NCBI GenBank assembly: GCA_963711255.1
Contig: CAVQDO010000026.1
Span: 1 to 64,000, forward strand
From: GCA-2746365 sp963711255
GTDB taxonomy: Bacteria > Pseudomonadota > Gammaproteobacteria > SZUA-229
Direction: 5' to 3'
Length of the DNA: 64,000 bases
Shown: piece by piece, positions 26,506-37,192 of the stretch
Numbering within the stretch: position 1 is the stretch's first letter
Layout: each line of letters opens with the position of its first letter
Notes under the pieces: generated by a model
Told to the model about the DNA's origin: nothing
Databases searched by the model: none
Seen by the model: the letters and a program-made list of their open reading frames with translations, nothing else
Position numbers and translations under genes: made by a program

Positions 26506-27246
26506 TTAGAAGTTATATACCAGTGTCATAGCAACTTCTGTATCAGTTTTCTCAACGCCTACAGGCACTTCTGATTTATTCTTCACTGTATAGGTGAATT
26601 TTAACGCCATCGCGCTGTTAATATTTGCCTGGATACCAGTAATCGATTTGGTTGTTGTAAAATCATCACCAATTTCAGAGGAAAGGTCCTGGGTAAACTT
26701 CGAAGTAGGTGAAATTTTCCACCAGTAATTACCGGCAAGGCGCAATACTGCCTGGTCATCGGACTGCCCGTTATCAACCTTGAAAAATTTCATACCAGGG
26801 CCGATTTCAACATCCAGCTCCATGTTGTCCTGCTTAAGAAGCTTGCGTCCATAACCAAGCGCAACCGTATTTTCATATTCGAAACCACTGAACCTGTCTT
26901 TTTGCAGTTGCACTAAACCAAAGGCATAATCAAGTTCGGTGAACTTGTAATCTGACTTACCCGATAGCTCGTATCGCTCTGCAGAGACAACGGACGTACC
27001 GGTATCATCTTCAGACTGCTGACCGTAACCTTCTGCATGGCCTTTATGACGCCACTTGTCTACTTCATAGGTGACATCACCTTTTACAGCAGTAGTTTGT
27101 GTTTCGGTATTACCCGTAGTACGAATAAAGCCTAATTCAACTGAACTGGTCCATGGCGATTTCACTTTCGCCTTATCCTCAGCGACTGCATTTCCTGTAA
27201 CAACTAACAAACTTGTCAGCGTCAACACATAATAATTTTTTTTCAT
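26506..27246 (-). CDS. DUF481 outer-membrane protein (YdiY-like)
   Basis: The 246-residue protein has a signal peptide ending GNAVA (about residue 22), then SPWTSSVELGFIRTTGNTET. The latter is typical of DUF481, where a salt-induced outer-membrane family (YdiY) shows this start. Repeated beta strands follow and the C-terminus is LVYNF, ending in Phe. It probably forms an outer-membrane barrel. The family has no assigned function. Confidence 0.82.
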   Translation of the reverse strand: MKKNYYVLTLTSLLVVTGNAVAEDKAKVKSPWTSSVELGFIRTTGNTETQTTAVKGDVTYEVDKWRHKGHAEGYGQQSEDDTGTSVVSAERYELSGKSDYKFTELDYAFGLVQLQKDRFSGFEYENTVALGYGRKLLKQDNMELDVEIGPGMKFFKVDNGQSDDQAVLRLAGNYWWKISPTSKFTQDLSSEIGDDFTTTKSITGIQANINSAMALKFTYTVKNKSEVPVGVEKTDTEVAMTLVYNF

Positions 27247-27335
27247 TTTACTATCCTAAGAATTTTATTTTTAATTTCAAAAACTATTGCACAGTTTTTC
27301 ATGTGCAATGGTTTATATAAAACATTTAAGTTTAA

Positions 27336-28163
27336 TTAAGCCGCTTTATCCTGATGTATATCCATCTGTGGATAAGGAATTGAGATTCCTTCAGCATCAA
27401 ATGTTAATTTAATTTTTTCATGTATATCACCGTATACACCCCAGTAATCGGAAGTGTTACACCATGGACGAACATTGAAGTTTACACTGCTATCTGCCAG
27501 CTCACCAACGGCAACTGTAGGCGCAGGATCTGCCAGGATACGATCATCTTCACTGAGTATGCGCTTGATGATTTCTTTTGCCTGCAGCAAATCATCGTCA
27601 TAACCAATACCAAACACCATGTCTACACGTCGAGTAGCACGTCTTGAATTGTTAGTGATCGTGCCACCATAAACTTCACCGTTAGGTACAATAATTTCAC
27701 GGTTATCACCAGTACGCATGGTTATGCTGAATATTCCGATCTGCTCTACAACACCGGATACACCCGCTGCTTCAATAAAATCACCATCACTAAATGGACG
27801 GAAAATTATTAGCATTACGCCAGAAGCCAGGTTCTGCAATGTGCCCTGTAAAGCCAGGCCGATAGCCAAACCGGCAGCACCAATCAATGCAATCATTGAT
27901 GTTGTATCGACACCTAACTGGTCCAGCGCGGCGATAACAACAAATAATAATAAAACGGTCTTTATTATGGAGGCGATAAAGTTAACAAGAATATTGTCAA
28001 CTTTGGCTTTTACCATTAATTTTTTAGCAACATTAACTAAAACACCAACAACAAATTTACCAATGATAAATATAGCCAATGCCATGACTATATTGATACC
28101 CCACGGTAAAACGTATGTTTCAATTAACTGCTGTATATCGATACTGCTCAAATCTTCTGGCAT
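27336..28163 (-). CDS. mscS: Small mechanosensitive channel, MscS family
   Basis: I choose the ATG at 28161-28163 because it is preceded by AGGAGATAGTC; the frame is open further upstream to 28250 but without such a site. The 275-residue product has three membrane helices. The pore helix contains IALIGAAGLAIGLALQGTLQNLASGV, given here in two parts as IALIGAAGLAIG and LALQGTLQNLASGV, the glycine/alanine pattern of MscS TM3. The beta domain (GDFIEAAGVSGVVEQIG) and C-terminal alpha/beta domain follow. It opens on hypo-osmotic membrane tension. Confidence 0.9.
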   Translation of the reverse strand: MPEDLSSIDIQQLIETYVLPWGINIVMALAIFIIGKFVVGVLVNVAKKLMVKAKVDNILVNFIASIIKTVLLLFVVIAALDQLGVDTTSMIALIGAAGLAIGLALQGTLQNLASGVMLIIFRPFSDGDFIEAAGVSGVVEQIGIFSITMRTGDNREIIVPNGEVYGGTITNNSRRATRRVDMVFGIGYDDDLLQAKEIIKRILSEDDRILADPAPTVAVGELADSSVNFNVRPWCNTSDYWGVYGDIHEKIKLTFDAEGISIPYPQMDIHQDKAA

Positions 28164-28461
28164 GACTATCTCCTGTTTTGGTTTAAATTTAGTGTCTGCA
28201 TTATAGCGATGTGTCATTTTTATTAAAGAGCACAACCTTAAACGAAACAATTGTTAACACTTTTCAAGCATGACAGCTACTTTAGCGATTGCGGATACTA
28301 GCACAGCAGGATTCAGTAAAATCAGCCGCGAATGACACTATACTTGCGCTTACCGCGGTAAATTGTTGATAAAATGACACTTTTCGCTTGATTTTTTCAT
28401 GTTTGTACTAAACTAACAGTGATAACATCTAATTTAACAAGGACAATTTAAAAACAGAACC

Positions 28462-28881
28462 ATGATCTCAGATATTCCCGGCTTATCCGAAAGAAGACAA
28501 TCACCGCGCTACCCGGTCAGGCTGGCGGTCGATATTGTGCTGTCTGATGGCAGCATACTAACGCTTGAAACCCGCAATATTTCCGGCAGTGGTCTGCAAA
28601 TAGCCTGTGATAGCTGGGCAACCGATCAAATAGAACCGCGCGGTATACAAAGCCACGCCATCAGTCATATTCGCCTGAAAGCGATAACCGATCTGCCCAT
28701 TGGTGACGATATAAAAAAATTGTATTCGCGCTGCCGTATCATGTCAGTGCAAAGAATATCGCAGGATGAATTTATGATAAACCTGGCATTTATCGAATTT
28801 GAGAATGGCTCAGAAAAAATACTGGACGAGTACCTCGCACAGTTTGTTCAAAAAAAAACAGTGATTAAAGCGCTTGCCTAG
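28462..28881 (+). CDS. PilZ domain protein (c-di-GMP receptor)
   Basis: The 139-residue single-domain protein has the two PilZ signature motifs: RRQSPR (about 10-15, RxxxR type) and NISGSG (about 39-44, NxSxxG type). These bind cyclic di-GMP. The rest is a beta-barrel with a C-terminal helix. There is no other domain, so it would act by binding a partner. Neighbours (MscS and GltD) give no link. It is transcribed alone from a 210-bp intergenic space. Confidence 0.87.
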   Translation: MISDIPGLSERRQSPRYPVRLAVDIVLSDGSILTLETRNISGSGLQIACDSWATDQIEPRGIQSHAISHIRLKAITDLPIGDDIKKLYSRCRIMSVQRISQDEFMINLAFIEFENGSEKILDEYLAQFVQKKTVIKALA

Positions 28882-28962
28882 AAACAGGCACAGAAACAGG
28901 CATGAAACAAAGCTAAAAACAGACCTGCAGTAAAACCAGAAAAGCAAAATTAAACTATATGT

Positions 28963-28989
28963 CAAAAAAATAAGCCTGTAAAACAGGCT
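28963..28989 (-). terminator. Terminator after gltD
   Basis: On the minus strand the arms AGCCTGT and ACAGGCT (28973-28979 and 28983-28989 on plus) have a 3-nt loop and are followed by a run of T (TTATTTTTTT). It lies about 45 bp beyond the gltD stop. Confidence 0.8.
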
Positions 28990-29032
28990 CATTATGACAA
29001 CACTAAAATAGCATCCTGCCCGCTAAAACCGT

Positions 29033-30523
29033 TTAAGGCAGCAGTGTATCACCCATCAGATAACGATCAATTTCACGCGCCGCTTCGCGGCCTTCATTAA
29101 TACCCCATACCACCAGTGACTGACCACGGCGACAGTCGCCTGCAGCAAAAACACCTTCAACATTCGTTGTGTAGCTGCCATGCTCAGCCTGGTAATTAGA
29201 GCGCTGGTCATAATCAACATATAAAGCATCACTTGCATAATGCTCAGGCCCAAGAAAGCCCATTGATAATAGTACCAGTTCTGCTTCCCAGACTTTTTCT
29301 GTGCCTTCAACTTCTTCCATCTGCCACTGGTCATCAACTTTTGTCCAGCGCACTTCAACAATTTTTACACCAGAAACATTACCGCTGCCATCGTCAATAA
29401 ATTCCTTGGTAAGTATGCCGTACTCACGCGGATCACGGCCGAAACGGGCACTGCTTTCTTCGTGTCCGTAATCTACACGGTGTATGCGCGGCCACAGCGG
29501 CCATGGGTTATCAGCAGCACGTTCAGCTGGTGATTGCGGCAGGAGTTCAAAATTGACCATCGACTTGCAACCATGGCGCAATGAAGTACCAATACAGTCT
29601 GTACCGGTATCACCACCACCGATAACAATAACGTTTTTATCTTTCGCAGAAATAATATTACTGTCATTTAAATCAGGATCCAGCAGGCCCGAATCCAATA
29701 AAACACGGGTATTAGCGGTTAAAAACTCCATGGCAAGGTGAACACCATTTAGTTCTCGTCCGGGCACATCAAGATCACGTGCGCTGGTTGCACCGGTAGC
29801 AAATAAAACCGCATCATTATCTTTCTGCAATATTTTTATATCAACTGCATTCTCTCCGGTGCCACCAACATCTGCACTGGTAACAAAATTAACACCTTCT
29901 TCTTTAAGAAGATCGACTCGGCGCTGCACAACATCCTTACCCAGTTTCATATTTGGAATGCCATACATTAACAGGCCACCAATACGGTCTGCACGTTCAT
30001 AAACGGTAACGCTATGTCCCACTTTATTTAACTGCGCAGCGGCTGCCAGGCCTGCCGGACCCGAACCGATGACAGCAACATTTTTACCGGTACGGCTTTC
30101 AGGTGGCTTTGCAGTGATCCAGTTTTCTGCGAAGCCTTTATCAACAATCGCATTCTCAATATTTTTAATAGTAACCGCAGGATTTGTTATACCCAGAACA
30201 CAGGAACCTTCACAGGGCGCTGGACATACGCGACCGGTAAACTCGGGGAAATTATTGGTTTTATGCAAACGGTTTAAAGCTGACTGCCACTGTCCGGTAT
30301 AAACCAGGTGATTCCATTCAGGTATGAGATTACCTATCGGGCAACCATTGTCAGACTGGCAAAAAGGAACACCACAGTCCATACAGCGAGCACCCTGAGT
30401 TTTAAGCTGTTCAACATCATGTGTACCAGTAAAGATTTCTCCATAATCCTTTACCCGTACATTAACTTCACGATATTTTTCAGTCTCGCGTTCAAATTCT
30501 TTAAAACCTGTAGGCTTACCCAT
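29033..30523 (-). CDS. gltD: Glutamate synthase small subunit (NADPH)
   Basis: The 496-residue subunit passes electrons from NADPH through FAD and iron-sulfur clusters to GltB. The N-terminal region has cysteine motifs (CMDCGVPFC, CPAPCEGSCVL) for two [4Fe-4S] clusters. The FAD-binding motif is VIGSGPAGLAAA (about 151-162), and VIGGGDTGTDC (about 296-306) marks the NADPH domain. Length is as expected. It is the second gene of the gltBD operon, 56 bp after gltB, with a terminator following. Confidence 0.95.
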   Translation of the reverse strand: MGKPTGFKEFERETEKYREVNVRVKDYGEIFTGTHDVEQLKTQGARCMDCGVPFCQSDNGCPIGNLIPEWNHLVYTGQWQSALNRLHKTNNFPEFTGRVCPAPCEGSCVLGITNPAVTIKNIENAIVDKGFAENWITAKPPESRTGKNVAVIGSGPAGLAAAAQLNKVGHSVTVYERADRIGGLLMYGIPNMKLGKDVVQRRVDLLKEEGVNFVTSADVGGTGENAVDIKILQKDNDAVLFATGATSARDLDVPGRELNGVHLAMEFLTANTRVLLDSGLLDPDLNDSNIISAKDKNVIVIGGGDTGTDCIGTSLRHGCKSMVNFELLPQSPAERAADNPWPLWPRIHRVDYGHEESSARFGRDPREYGILTKEFIDDGSGNVSGVKIVEVRWTKVDDQWQMEEVEGTEKVWEAELVLLSMGFLGPEHYASDALYVDYDQRSNYQAEHGSYTTNVEGVFAAGDCRRGQSLVVWGINEGREAAREIDRYLMGDTLLP

Positions 30524-30579
30524 ACGTCTTCTCTTAATTCTTTTACTATTAGTTATTAGCTACTAACTATTAACTGCTA

Positions 30580-33500
30580 CTAGGCAACTGCCTGCTCGTC
30601 CTGCTTTTTCATTTCCTGCAAAACGCGTTTGTAATCAGTCGGCATCACTTTGACGAACTGCTTCACAGTTTCAGCCCAGTTATCTAAAGCAGCTTTCGCT
30701 ACTGTTGAACCGGTATATTCAAGATGATTTTCAATTAATGCTCTCACTTCATTGACATCTTCTTCTACTTCCAGTGATTCAAGCTCGACCATACCCATAT
30801 TACATAATGGCGCAAAGGTTTTATTCCGGTCCCAGATGTAAGCGATGCCGCCACTCATGCCAGCAGCAAAGTTTCTGCCGGTTTCACCCAGCACGATCAC
30901 CCGGCCGCCCGTCATGTACTCACAACCGTGATCACCCACACCTTCAACAACGGTGCTGGCACCACTATTACGTACACAGAAACGTTCCGCAGCGATGCCT
31001 CTAAAGTAAGCCTCACCTGAAGTCGCACCGTAAAGCACAGTGTTACCGACAATAATATTTTCTTCAGCAACAATGCTGCTGTCTTTTGCCGGGTACATAA
31101 TTAAACGTCCACCTGATAGTCCCTTACCTGCATAGTCATTGGAATCGCCTTCCAGCTCAATAGTGACACCTTCGTATAACCAGGCGCCCAGACTTTGGCC
31201 GGCAGAACCATTTAACTTAATGTGCAAGGTGTTATCAGGCAACGGCTGGCCCTGGTGCGCTTTTGCCAGCTCGTGTGACAGCATGGTGCCAACAACACGA
31301 TTAGTGTTTACAACTGGCAGCTCCATAGAAACAGCTTCGCCACTTTCTATGGTTGCTTTAGCACGTTTAATAATTTCATTATCCAGCGCTTTTTCAAGAC
31401 CATGATCCTGTTTCTGTGTGCAGTAAACGCCGACACCTTTATGAGGTCTAGCAGCAGGCGTTAACATTGCAGACAGATCAATACCTTTCGCTTTCCAGTG
31501 TTCAATTGCAGTATTGGCTTCCAGCACATCAACACGGCCAATCATTTCGTTAATATTACGGAAACCCAGCGCTGCCATATGCTCGCGCATATCTTCAGCG
31601 ACCATAAACAGGTAGTTCACAACATGCTCTGGTTTGCCGGTAAACTTTTTACGCAGCTCTTCATCCTGAGTAGCGATGCCAACCGGACAGGTATTCAAAT
31701 GACACTTGCGCATCATAATACAACCCAGGGTAATTAAAGGAGCGGTGGAAAAACCAAATTCTTCTGCACCCAGTAATGCGGCAATAGTAATGTCGCGACC
31801 GGTTTTTAACTGGCCGTCTGTCTGAAGAATGACGCGCGAACGCAAATCATTCATTACCAGTGTCTGGTGTGTTTCCGCGACACCAAGCTCCCACGGCAAA
31901 CCCGCATGCTTAACCGATGTTAAAGGTGAAGCACCGGTACCACCATCGTGGCCGGCAATAACAATGTGGTCAGAGAAAGCTTTGGTTACACCTGATGCAA
32001 TCGTGCCAACACCTATTTCTGCAACCAGTTTTACACTGATACGCGCAGATGGATTAGAATTTTTCAGGTCGTGAATTAACTGCGCCAGATCCTCAATCGA
32101 ATAAATATCATGATGCGGCGGCGGACTAATCAAACCAACACCCGGCGTTGAATGACGGATGCGTGCAATATTGACATCGACTTTTCCGCCCGGCAACTCG
32201 CCACCCTCACCCGGCTTGGCACCTTGCGAAACTTTAATCTGCAATTCATCGGCGTTGGCCAAGTACCAGTTCGTCACACCAAAACGGCCGGACGCAACCT
32301 GTTTAATCGCAGAGCGTTTTGAATCACCATTTGCCATCGGTGTGAAGCGAGAAGCATCTTCACCACCTTCACCGGTGTTTGATTTTCCGCCGAGACGATT
32401 CATTGCGATCGCTAACGTTTCGTGACTTTCTGCCGAGATTGATCCAAAGCTCATTGCACCGGTAACAAAACGTTTTACGATTTCTTTTGCCGGCTCTACT
32501 TCATCAAGTGGAATCGGGCCGCCGTTAGCTCCATCTTTAAATTTCAACAGACCACGTAAGGTTGCACGTCTTGTTGAATCATCGTCCGATACTTTGGCGA
32601 ACTGTTTGTAAGCTTCACGGCTGTTGGTACGTGCTGCAACCTGAATATTTGCAATCGTCTGCGGGTTCCACATGTGGACCTCGCCACCGTTGCGCCAGTG
32701 AAAATCACCCGGATTATCCAGCATCGGCATACGTACAAGGCCACGCGTCGGGTAAGCTTTTTGATGACGGCGCAGGGACTCTTCCGCCAGCACATCAAGA
32801 CTGACACCTTTGATACGGCTGGCAGTACCTTTAAAGCAGCGCGCGATTACATCTTCACCAAGGCCGACAGCTTCAAAGATTTGTGCGCCTTTATAGGAGT
32901 GCAGGGTAGAGATACCAATTTTCGCCATTACTTTCAGCATGCCCTTGGCGACGCCTTTACGGTATGCGGCAACGATAGCTTCGTCATTGTATTTTTCTGC
33001 GTCCAGCAAACCATCGCGCTGCGACTGGAACAATGCTTCGAAAGCAACATAAGGATTAATTGCATCGGCGCCATAACCAATCAACAAACAATGCTGGTGC
33101 ACTTCACGTGCTTCACCCGTTTCTAAAACGATACCAATTTTTGTCCGTTCCTGGTTATCAACCAGGTGATGATGCACCGCACCTGTTACCAGTAATGAAC
33201 TAACAGGAACACGTTGCGCTGAGATATTTCTGTCCGATAACACAACCAGGCTATAACCTTCACGAATAGCTTCACTTGCCTGCTCGCATATTTTGTCCAG
33301 GCGCCTGGCCAGGCCAGACGGGCCTTCAGATTTATCGTAGGTGATATCAATGGTTCTGGATTTCCAGCCACGGTGATTTAAATGCTTTAGTGCAGACAGT
33401 TCTTCATTGGTTAATATCGGGTGTGGCACACGTAAACGATTAGCATGATGCTCGGTTGTTTCCAGCAAGTTATCTTCCGGACCGATATAACACTCCAGCG

Positions 33501-35154
33501 ACATGACCACTTCTTCACGAATAGAATCAATTGCCGGGTTGGTTACCTGGGCAAATAATTGTTTGAAATAATCATAAATCATGCGCGGCTTGTCAGACAG
33601 ACAGGCCAGTGCGGAGTCGTTACCCATTGAACCAACGGGGTCACGTAACTCACGCACCATTGGCAACAGCATAAACTGCATGGTTTCAGTTGTGTAACCG
33701 AACGCCTGCATACGCGGAATAATTGTATCCGGGTCAAAGCCGTGCGCTTCGTGGTCACAACCCAGTTCAGATAATTTAATTTCCTGATTCTTTAACCATT
33801 CACCATAAGGGCGACGCGTAGAAAAATCTTTTTTCAGGTCACTATCAGAAATCAGTTCGCCTTTTTCAAAATCAATCAGGAACATTTTTCCTGGCTGCAG
33901 GCGTCCTTTAAATTTAACATCAGCTGGATCAACATCGACCACGCCTACTTCCGATGCCATAATTACACGGTCATCTTTTGTCAGGTAATAACGGCTGGGG
34001 CGCAGACCATTGCGATCAAGTACCGCACCGATGTGTTTACCATCGGTAAAAGCGATTGAGGCAGGGCCATCCCATGGCTCCATCATAGTTGAATTAAACC
34101 GGTAAAAATCTTTTTTCGCCTGATCCATATTTTTATCAGACTGCCATGCTTCCGGCACCATTAACATTACCGCTTCCTGCAAAGTGCGACCAGACATTAA
34201 TAAAAATTCTAAAACGTTATCGAAATTTCCTGAGTCCGAGCAATCATTTTCTGCAATTGGAAACAGGCTTTTAATATCACAGTCAAATTTATCGGACTGC
34301 ACCATACCCTGGCGTGCAGTCATCCAGTTACGGTTACCCAGCAAGGTGTTGATCTCACCGTTATGACTCATGTAACGGTTAGGTTGCGCCCTGTCCCAGG
34401 AAGGAAAAGTATTGGTACTGAAACGTGAATGCACCATGGCAATATGCGATGCATAGTCAGGGTTCTGCAAATCCAGATAAAACGTTTTTACCTGTAATGC
34501 ACTCAACATACCTTTATAAATAATGATACGCGGCGACAATGAGCAGATATAAAAGCTCTTTCTTTGTGCTAAAGATTTGTCATAACGCAACTTGTGGGTA
34601 CAACGTTTACGAATAACGAAAAGCTGGCGCTCAAAATCTTTACCTGCAACGCCATTGGCTGCGATATACAGCTGTAAAATAACCGGCTGCGATAACCTTG
34701 CGGTTGGGCCGATGTCAGCACCATCGGTATCAATCGGCACTTCACGCCAGCCAAGGCACTTTTGACCCTGCTCGGCAATAATCTTTTCAACTTCGCTAAT
34801 GCATTGCTGGCGCTCGGTTTCGTCAGTCGGCAGAAAAATGTTACCGGCGGCAAACAGGCCGGCGGCAGGTAAATCAACACCCAGATCCTGTTTCGCCGCT
34901 TTTACACAAAAATCATGCGGCATACCGGTCAGAATACCGGCACCATCGCCCGTGGATGGCTCACAGCCACAGCCGCCGCGATGCTCCATTCGTTGCAGCA
35001 TTATTTCAGCATCCATCACGATTTGATGACTGGGTTTGCCTTTAATATGCGCGACAAAACCTACGCCACAGCTATCTTTTTCAAAAGCCGGGTCATAAAG
35101 CCCCTGTTTATCAGGGAATCCGAATTTTGTCTGTTTTTGCAAAGTTGAGCTCAT
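30580..35154 (-). CDS. gltB: Glutamate synthase large subunit
   Basis: The 1524-residue subunit converts glutamine and 2-oxoglutarate into two glutamates. The amidotransferase nucleophile is Cys29 in DSCGVGF, so a propeptide of about 28 residues is removed. The central domain, the FMN domain (GHDGGTGASPLTS) and the 3Fe-4S cysteines (CIMMRKCHLNTCPVG) are all present, and the C-terminal GXGXG-type beta-helix carries GDSNDYAGKGLSGG. It is full length. It is the first gene of the operon with gltD and works with glutamine synthetase in ammonium assimilation. Confidence 0.96.
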   Translation of the reverse strand: MSSTLQKQTKFGFPDKQGLYDPAFEKDSCGVGFVAHIKGKPSHQIVMDAEIMLQRMEHRGGCGCEPSTGDGAGILTGMPHDFCVKAAKQDLGVDLPAAGLFAAGNIFLPTDETERQQCISEVEKIIAEQGQKCLGWREVPIDTDGADIGPTARLSQPVILQLYIAANGVAGKDFERQLFVIRKRCTHKLRYDKSLAQRKSFYICSLSPRIIIYKGMLSALQVKTFYLDLQNPDYASHIAMVHSRFSTNTFPSWDRAQPNRYMSHNGEINTLLGNRNWMTARQGMVQSDKFDCDIKSLFPIAENDCSDSGNFDNVLEFLLMSGRTLQEAVMLMVPEAWQSDKNMDQAKKDFYRFNSTMMEPWDGPASIAFTDGKHIGAVLDRNGLRPSRYYLTKDDRVIMASEVGVVDVDPADVKFKGRLQPGKMFLIDFEKGELISDSDLKKDFSTRRPYGEWLKNQEIKLSELGCDHEAHGFDPDTIIPRMQAFGYTTETMQFMLLPMVRELRDPVGSMGNDSALACLSDKPRMIYDYFKQLFAQVTNPAIDSIREEVVMSLECYIGPEDNLLETTEHHANRLRVPHPILTNEELSALKHLNHRGWKSRTIDITYDKSEGPSGLARRLDKICEQASEAIREGYSLVVLSDRNISAQRVPVSSLLVTGAVHHHLVDNQERTKIGIVLETGEAREVHQHCLLIGYGADAINPYVAFEALFQSQRDGLLDAEKYNDEAIVAAYRKGVAKGMLKVMAKIGISTLHSYKGAQIFEAVGLGEDVIARCFKGTASRIKGVSLDVLAEESLRRHQKAYPTRGLVRMPMLDNPGDFHWRNGGEVHMWNPQTIANIQVAARTNSREAYKQFAKVSDDDSTRRATLRGLLKFKDGANGGPIPLDEVEPAKEIVKRFVTGAMSFGSISAESHETLAIAMNRLGGKSNTGEGGEDASRFTPMANGDSKRSAIKQVASGRFGVTNWYLANADELQIKVSQGAKPGEGGELPGGKVDVNIARIRHSTPGVGLISPPPHHDIYSIEDLAQLIHDLKNSNPSARISVKLVAEIGVGTIASGVTKAFSDHIVIAGHDGGTGASPLTSVKHAGLPWELGVAETHQTLVMNDLRSRVILQTDGQLKTGRDITIAALLGAEEFGFSTAPLITLGCIMMRKCHLNTCPVGIATQDEELRKKFTGKPEHVVNYLFMVAEDMREHMAALGFRNINEMIGRVDVLEANTAIEHWKAKGIDLSAMLTPAARPHKGVGVYCTQKQDHGLEKALDNEIIKRAKATIESGEAVSMELPVVNTNRVVGTMLSHELAKAHQGQPLPDNTLHIKLNGSAGQSLGAWLYEGVTIELEGDSNDYAGKGLSGGRLIMYPAKDSSIVAEENIIVGNTVLYGATSGEAYFRGIAAERFCVRNSGASTVVEGVGDHGCEYMTGGRVIVLGETGRNFAAGMSGGIAYIWDRNKTFAPLCNMGMVELESLEVEEDVNEVRALIENHLEYTGSTVAKAALDNWAETVKQFVKVMPTDYKRVLQEMKKQDEQAVA

Positions 35155-35457
35155 AGTTAAACCGTAACTGTTTAACCCGCACAGGCGGGCACAGCAATCG
35201 CTGTATATTTTTAATAAAATCAGGTAATTAGCGCAAGCAGCCTGCGAAGCGCTTATGTTTTACCGACTAGCCCCGCCTGCTTGATCAGGCAGTCCTCGCG
35301 GACAGCCGCAAATAACGGACAGGGCCGCTCATTTTAGCGAATATTAGCATTCAATGAAAGCATACACTTCGCCATCAATTAATTTGATGGCGGTCAGTCA
35401 TTAAGAGAAATCGAACATCCCGATGCGATAACGCACTGAATTTGTGCAAAACGGCGT
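35155..35457. other. Intergenic region upstream of gltB
   Basis: These 303 bp lie between gltB and the amidotransferase gene, both on the minus strand. They contain short imperfect hairpins (CCCGC-ACAG-GCGGG at about 35176-35189, GCCTGCTTGATCAGGC near 35275-35290). I see no confident promoter, operator or riboswitch. The gltB promoter should lie here. Confidence 0.3.
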
Positions 35458-36186
35458 TTATACCACTTTATTCAGCCAGCTATTAAAAAACAGCTCACCC
35501 TGAATTTCCAGCCGGCTGGCATATTGCTGCGTATCGTTACGCAGCTGCTCCACACTGACACCATCCGTTTGCATGATTTCGCCTATATGGCCAATAAACC
35601 ATTTTTCCAGGCCACGCTGAGAAACCTCGGGATGAAACTGCAGGGCCAGTACATGCTCGCCAACACTGAAAGCCTGGTTACAGCATTTCTCACTGGAAGC
35701 CAGCAATACCGCGGCCTCCGGCAAATCGAAGGTTTCACCATGCCAGTGCAGCACACGGCAGTGTTCTGCTGCCAGGTAACGCAGCGCCGTTTGCTGACCC
35801 GCGCTGCTCAGGCTTAAATCATACCAGCCTATTTCTTTTTCAACCGCCGGATAAATTTTAGAACCCAAAGCACTGGCAATGAGCTGAGCGCCGAGGCATA
35901 TGCCCAGTGTCGGCTTATCTGCCTTGATGCGCTGCTTAAGCAAGGTAATCTCTGCCTCAAGAAAAGGAAACATAGCCACATCGTTAACGCTGATTGGGCC
36001 ACCCAGAATGATTAATAAATCATCAGCCAGGGCATCGACCTGCGACAGATCTTCCGGTTTCAGGGCAAAATCGGCCGCCTCTATGTAGTTAACCTGGTAA
36101 CCATTCACCTGCAATATCGAGGCAAAACTATCCAGATCCTCAAAAGCCAGGTGACGTATGACATTAACAACTTTATTCTTTTCCAT
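35458..36186 (-). CDS. Class I glutamine amidotransferase-like protein
   Basis: I take the ATG at 36184-36186 (MEKNKV), which has GGTAG upstream; an in-frame ATG at 36198 lacks such a site. The 242-residue protein has the class I triad: Cys in LGICLGAQLIA (about 100) and His-Glu in LQFHPEVS near 190. It resembles the GMP-synthase-like free amidotransferases (YfeJ/YvdE-type), which often act on gamma-glutamyl compounds. No partner synthase is adjacent. Its position between gltB and purC may be coincidental. Substrate unknown. Confidence 0.82.
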   Translation of the reverse strand: MEKNKVVNVIRHLAFEDLDSFASILQVNGYQVNYIEAADFALKPEDLSQVDALADDLLIILGGPISVNDVAMFPFLEAEITLLKQRIKADKPTLGICLGAQLIASALGSKIYPAVEKEIGWYDLSLSSAGQQTALRYLAAEHCRVLHWHGETFDLPEAAVLLASSEKCCNQAFSVGEHVLALQFHPEVSQRGLEKWFIGHIGEIMQTDGVSVEQLRNDTQQYASRLEIQGELFFNSWLNKVV

Positions 36187-36277
36187 AATTTCTACCATCG
36201 ATTACAACTTAGCGTAAAATGTACAACATTACTCACTACAATAAACCTTCGAAGTTTAACCTGAAATTTATACCATC

Positions 36278-37162
36278 ATGCCCGCCACACTACACACTAG
36301 CCACATCAAGAGTCTTGCTTTACTTCATAGCGGTAAAGTCCGTGATATTTACGATATCGACGACAAACACATGCTAATCGTTACCACCGATCGAATATCG
36401 GCATTTGACGTAATCATGCCAACAGCAATACCAGGAAAAGGCATCATCCTTAACCAGGTGACCCAGTTCTGGATGAATAAGTTATCACACATTATCCCTA
36501 ACCAGATGTGTGATCTTAAACTGGAAGACGTACTGCCGGACAAGGCAGAACGCAATGAAGTTGCCAGTCACGCCATGATTGTTAAAAAATTGAAGGCACT
36601 GCCGGTTGAAGCCATCGTACGCGGCTATATCATTGGCTCCGGCTGGAAAGACTACCAGGCAACAGGATCTATCTGCGGAATCAGCCTTCCTGCCGGGCTA
36701 AAACTGGCCGACAAACTGCCCGAAGTAGTATTTACCCCGTCAACAAAAGCCGCTGTTGGCGCACATGACGAAAACATCGACTATACTCAAACCATGGAAC
36801 TGCTCGGGGAAGATATCGCCAGGCAGGTACGTGACGTCAGCATACGCCTTTACCAGGAAGCCGCAGATTTCGCATTGCAACGCGGCATCATCATTGCCGA
36901 TACAAAATTCGAGTTTGGACTCGACGAAGATGGAAGGTTAACCCTGATTGATGAAGTGTTAACCCCGGACTCTTCACGATTCTGGCCGAAAGACGAATAC
37001 CAGCCCGGCAGCAGCCCGGTTAGTTTTGACAAACAGTTCGTACGAGATTACCTCGAAACACTGGACTGGAACAAAACTGCCCCCGGCCCTGAACTGCCTG
37101 ACTCAATTGTGACAAAAACAGCCGAAAAATATGAATATGCAAAAAAATTGCTGCTGGATTAA
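36278..37162 (+). CDS. purC: SAICAR synthase
   Basis: The 294-residue enzyme joins CAIR and aspartate with ATP in purine synthesis. Conserved segments are SGKVRDIYDIDD, DRISAFDVIMPT (about 45-56), VEAIVRGYIIGSGWKDY and DTKFEFGLDEDG. It ends with the PDSIVTKTAEKY region. The length corresponds to the longer (yeast-type) class, not the 237-residue E. coli class. bioD follows 30 bp downstream and probably shares the transcript. Confidence 0.95.
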   Translation: MPATLHTSHIKSLALLHSGKVRDIYDIDDKHMLIVTTDRISAFDVIMPTAIPGKGIILNQVTQFWMNKLSHIIPNQMCDLKLEDVLPDKAERNEVASHAMIVKKLKALPVEAIVRGYIIGSGWKDYQATGSICGISLPAGLKLADKLPEVVFTPSTKAAVGAHDENIDYTQTMELLGEDIARQVRDVSIRLYQEAADFALQRGIIIADTKFEFGLDEDGRLTLIDEVLTPDSSRFWPKDEYQPGSSPVSFDKQFVRDYLETLDWNKTAPGPELPDSIVTKTAEKYEYAKKLLLD

Positions 37163-37192
37163 TAACCAGGAGCAATAAAGAGGACATGACGC